In this document: positions 62,326 to 64,000 of the stretch, one piece after another
How positions within the stretch are numbered: position 1 is the first letter of the stretch
Layout of the letters: every line of letters starts with the position of its first letter
NCBI GenBank assembly: GCA_027972325.1
Contig: JAPMOS010000009.1
Location: 211,001-275,000 of the forward strand
DNA length: 64,000 nt
Source of the DNA: Paratrimastix pyriformis
Taxonomy: Eukaryota > Preaxostyla > Paratrimastigidae
Reading direction: 5' to 3'
Translations under genes and position numbers: made by a program
Notes under the pieces: generated by a model
Seen by the model: only the letters and a program-made list of their open reading frames with translations
What the model was told of the DNA's origin: nothing
Database searches by the model: none

Positions 62326-62471
62326 TGGAGGCGGGTGGGGTCCTGTCGACAAGAACACCAACCAAGGATGCCTTCAAAAAAATACGGAGATTTAAAAATC
62401 AACAACAACAACAAATCATCATAATGAATTACCGCCGCATTGGAGAGTCCCCGAACGGCGCGCGAGGGGGC
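61955..62471. other. Intergenic region
   Basis: Lies between the RING-TRAF-LRR 5' end and the dynein 3' end (both on the - strand). Contains (GT)n and a G run at 62294-62325. I see no gene. Confidence 0.5.
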
Positions 62472-63634
62472 TCATTCGTTCAGCTGGCAGAGCAGGGCCA
62501 CGCCGCGTCTGATCCAGTGGTCGGGGGATGTCTCCGGGGTATGGGCACATCCAGGGGCAGGATGAAGTTGGTCGAATGGCCCGTGGTGGACAGTGTCCCT
62601 GCCCGCTGGCCCGTCTTGTACACGGGACACACGTAGCGTGGCGTCGACCCCGGTTCTTCAATGGCCGCGCCGGCGGCTTGCGGGACTCGACGGGGATCAG
62701 GTGGATGGCCGGCATGGGTGAGATCAGCTCACCTGCAGGCGGGGGGGGGGGGGGGGGGGGGGGGGCAGTGATGAGCGTTGGGTGTGGATGATGAGTTGAT
62801 GTGGGTGGGTGGTGGGATCAGCTCACAGGCAGTCGGGGGGGGGGATGGTGATGAGGGTGGGTTTCAAAATCGGGGAGAACCAGACAGGTGGGGGACGGGG
62901 GTGGCTCCTCAGACCGGGGTTGGACTCGCCCAATGCATGTTTAAATTGTTTTTGGTGTTAGCAAGTACTTTTTTTTTGAAACCAAACAGGTGGGGGAAGG
63001 GCTCCTCAGACCGGGGTTGGACTCTCCCGATGTTTGTTTAAAAAAAAAAAAAAATTGGTTTTGAAAAACCAGACAGTGGGCGGGGGGACGGGGATGGCTC
63101 CCCAGACCGGGGTTGGACTCGCCCAATGTGTGTCGGGCCATGTCCCACCGGGCCCCCTCGACGAAGAGGCCCCTGATGTAGACCCCGGTGGGCGGGGGCT
63201 GCCGAATGCGGTCCCACGGCTGGTCGTCGGCCACCCGCGTGTCGAAGCGCAGCATGTCGATGGGCAGGTGGGTCTTGCGGGCGTGCAGCTGCAGGGAGAG
63301 AGAGAGAGGGTGTGGGTGGAAGGGATCAATGAGCAAATGGTGATGATGAGAATGCTGATTGGGGTGTCGATGGTGGGTGGGCCTTGCGGGCGTGCTGCTC
63401 GGGAGAGAGGATGGGCTGGTGGTGCTGATAATGATGATGATGGATTGGATGATGATTGGATGATTGGATGATGATGATGGTGGTGGTGGTGATGATGATT
63501 GGATGATGATTGGATGATGATTGGATGATGATTGGATGATGATTGGATGATGATTGGATGATGATTGGATGATGATGATGATGATGATGATGATTGGATG
63601 ATGATGATGATGATGATGATGATTGGATGATGAT

Positions 63635-63679
<45 letters not shown>

Positions 63680-63694
63680 GGATGATGATGATAG

Positions 63695-63759
<65 letters not shown>

Positions 63760-64000
63760 GGATGATGATTGGATGATGATGATTGGATGATGGTGATTGG
63801 ATGATGACTGGATGATGGTGGTGATGATGGTGATGATGATGATGATGGATGGTGGCGGCTGAGGGCAGGCAGGAGGTGATGCCGACCTGGAGGACACCCG
63901 TCAGGAAGCCCACAAACAAAAAAGGCCAGGTCATCACGGGTCTACAGGGCAGGGGGGGCATGGGTGGTGGATGCCGACCTGGAGGACGCCCGTCAGGAAG
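62472..64000 (-). CDS. Axonemal dynein heavy chain, C-terminal end (partial)
   Basis: Exons 63941-63887, 63288-63108 and 62732-62472; the 5' part lies beyond the window. They encode the conserved end of dynein heavy chains: [13 protein letters not shown], then [69 protein letters not shown] followed by [11 protein letters not shown], and a final [15 protein letters not shown] with a TGA stop. Reading the last exon needs two small frame changes, near 62660 and near 62538 (TCCGGGGTATGGG), best explained by indel errors in GC-rich runs. Dynein heavy chains are the microtubule motors of cilia and flagella; this fits the RSP3 gene nearby. Donors are GTCGG and GTCTG. Confidence 0.88.
62712..62845. 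repeat. Duplicated acceptor segment and G runs (dynein last exon)
   Basis: GGTGAGATCAGCTCACCTGC plus AGGCGGGGG at 62717 and GGTGGGATCAGCTCACAGGC plus AGTCGGGGG at 62811. The first carries the in-frame acceptor. Confidence 0.75.
62880..63130. repeat. Tandem triplication of a dynein exon end and donor
   Basis: The segment CAGACCGGGGTTGGACTC[GT]C plus CC[AG]ATG occurs at about 62913, 63008 and 63103, with CCAGACAGG-like flanks. On the - strand each reads GGGCGAGTCCAACCCCG/GTCTG. The 63108 copy ends the real exon; two further potential donors lie in the intron. Confidence 0.9.
63262..63412. repeat. Duplicated acceptor segment (dynein exon 63288)
   Basis: GGTGGGTCTTGCGGGCGTGC followed by AGCTGCAGGGAGAGAG at 63268, and GGTGGGCCTTGCGGGCGTGC followed by TGCTCGGGAGAGAG at 63377. 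Confidence 0.8.
63430..63850. repeat. (GAT)n / (GATGATTG)n microsatellite
   Basis: Dynein intron filler between exons ending 63887 and starting 63288. Confidence 0.95.
63874..64000. repeat. Duplicated dynein exon end and donor at window edge
   Basis: GATGCCGACCTGGAGGACRC plus CCGTCAGGAAG occurs at 63879 and 63970. On the - strand each is GGTGTCCTCCAG/GTCGGCATC. The second copy runs off the window. Confidence 0.8.

Overview
The window is nuclear DNA of a GC-rich, intron-rich, flagellated protist. Genes are split by spliceosomal introns. Two are ciliary (radial spoke protein 3 and an axonemal dynein heavy chain). There are two eukaryotic tRNA genes, V-ATPase subunit G, a VHS-GAT trafficking adaptor, F-box/LRR proteins and RING-TRAF and TKL kinase families. 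TAA and TGA both act as stops, so the code looks standard. The mix of proteins and the microsatellite-filled introns would fit a free-living excavate or metamonad such as Paratrimastix; that placement is a guess.

Layout: LRR gene, 3' part (+, to 2835); Cache-repeat receptor TKL kinase (-, 3193-16105); FAM221-like gene (+, 16540-17278); pseudokinase-LRR gene with a tRNA-Pro in its last intron (-, 17850-22390 or beyond); YeeE/YedE sulfur-transporter-like gene (-, 22896-26089); F-box/LRR gene with a non-LTR retrotransposon fragment in an intron (+, 26288-31134); a second F-box/LRR gene (-, 31805-34280); SIR2-family gene (-, 34473-36483); RSP3 with a tRNA-Asn in an intron (-, 36670-41365); a tandem pair of F-box/LRR genes (+, 41536-46142); V-ATPase G (-, 46385-46967), divergent from VHS-GAT (+, 47081-53319); a GTPase (-, 53914-55316); RING-TRAF-coiled coil-LRR (-, 55756-61954); dynein heavy chain 3' end (-, 62472 to the window edge).

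Three genome-level patterns stand out. (1) Nearly all 5' splice sites I could place read GTC, mostly GTCTG or GTCCG, instead of GTRAGT. Many gene models close in frame with that rule alone. (2) In at least a dozen places a short exon-intron boundary segment, either the acceptor with the start of the exon or the end of the exon with the donor, is tandemly copied inside the intron, often with a microsatellite between the copies. (3) Two intact tRNA genes and one tRNA-Pro relic lie in the sense orientation inside introns, each followed by a T-rich tract and then the acceptor AG.

Several conserved genes need a one- or two-base frame change to read through, so the sequence probably contains some indel errors. 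Exon coordinates come from hand reading; the 5' ends of several genes are unresolved.
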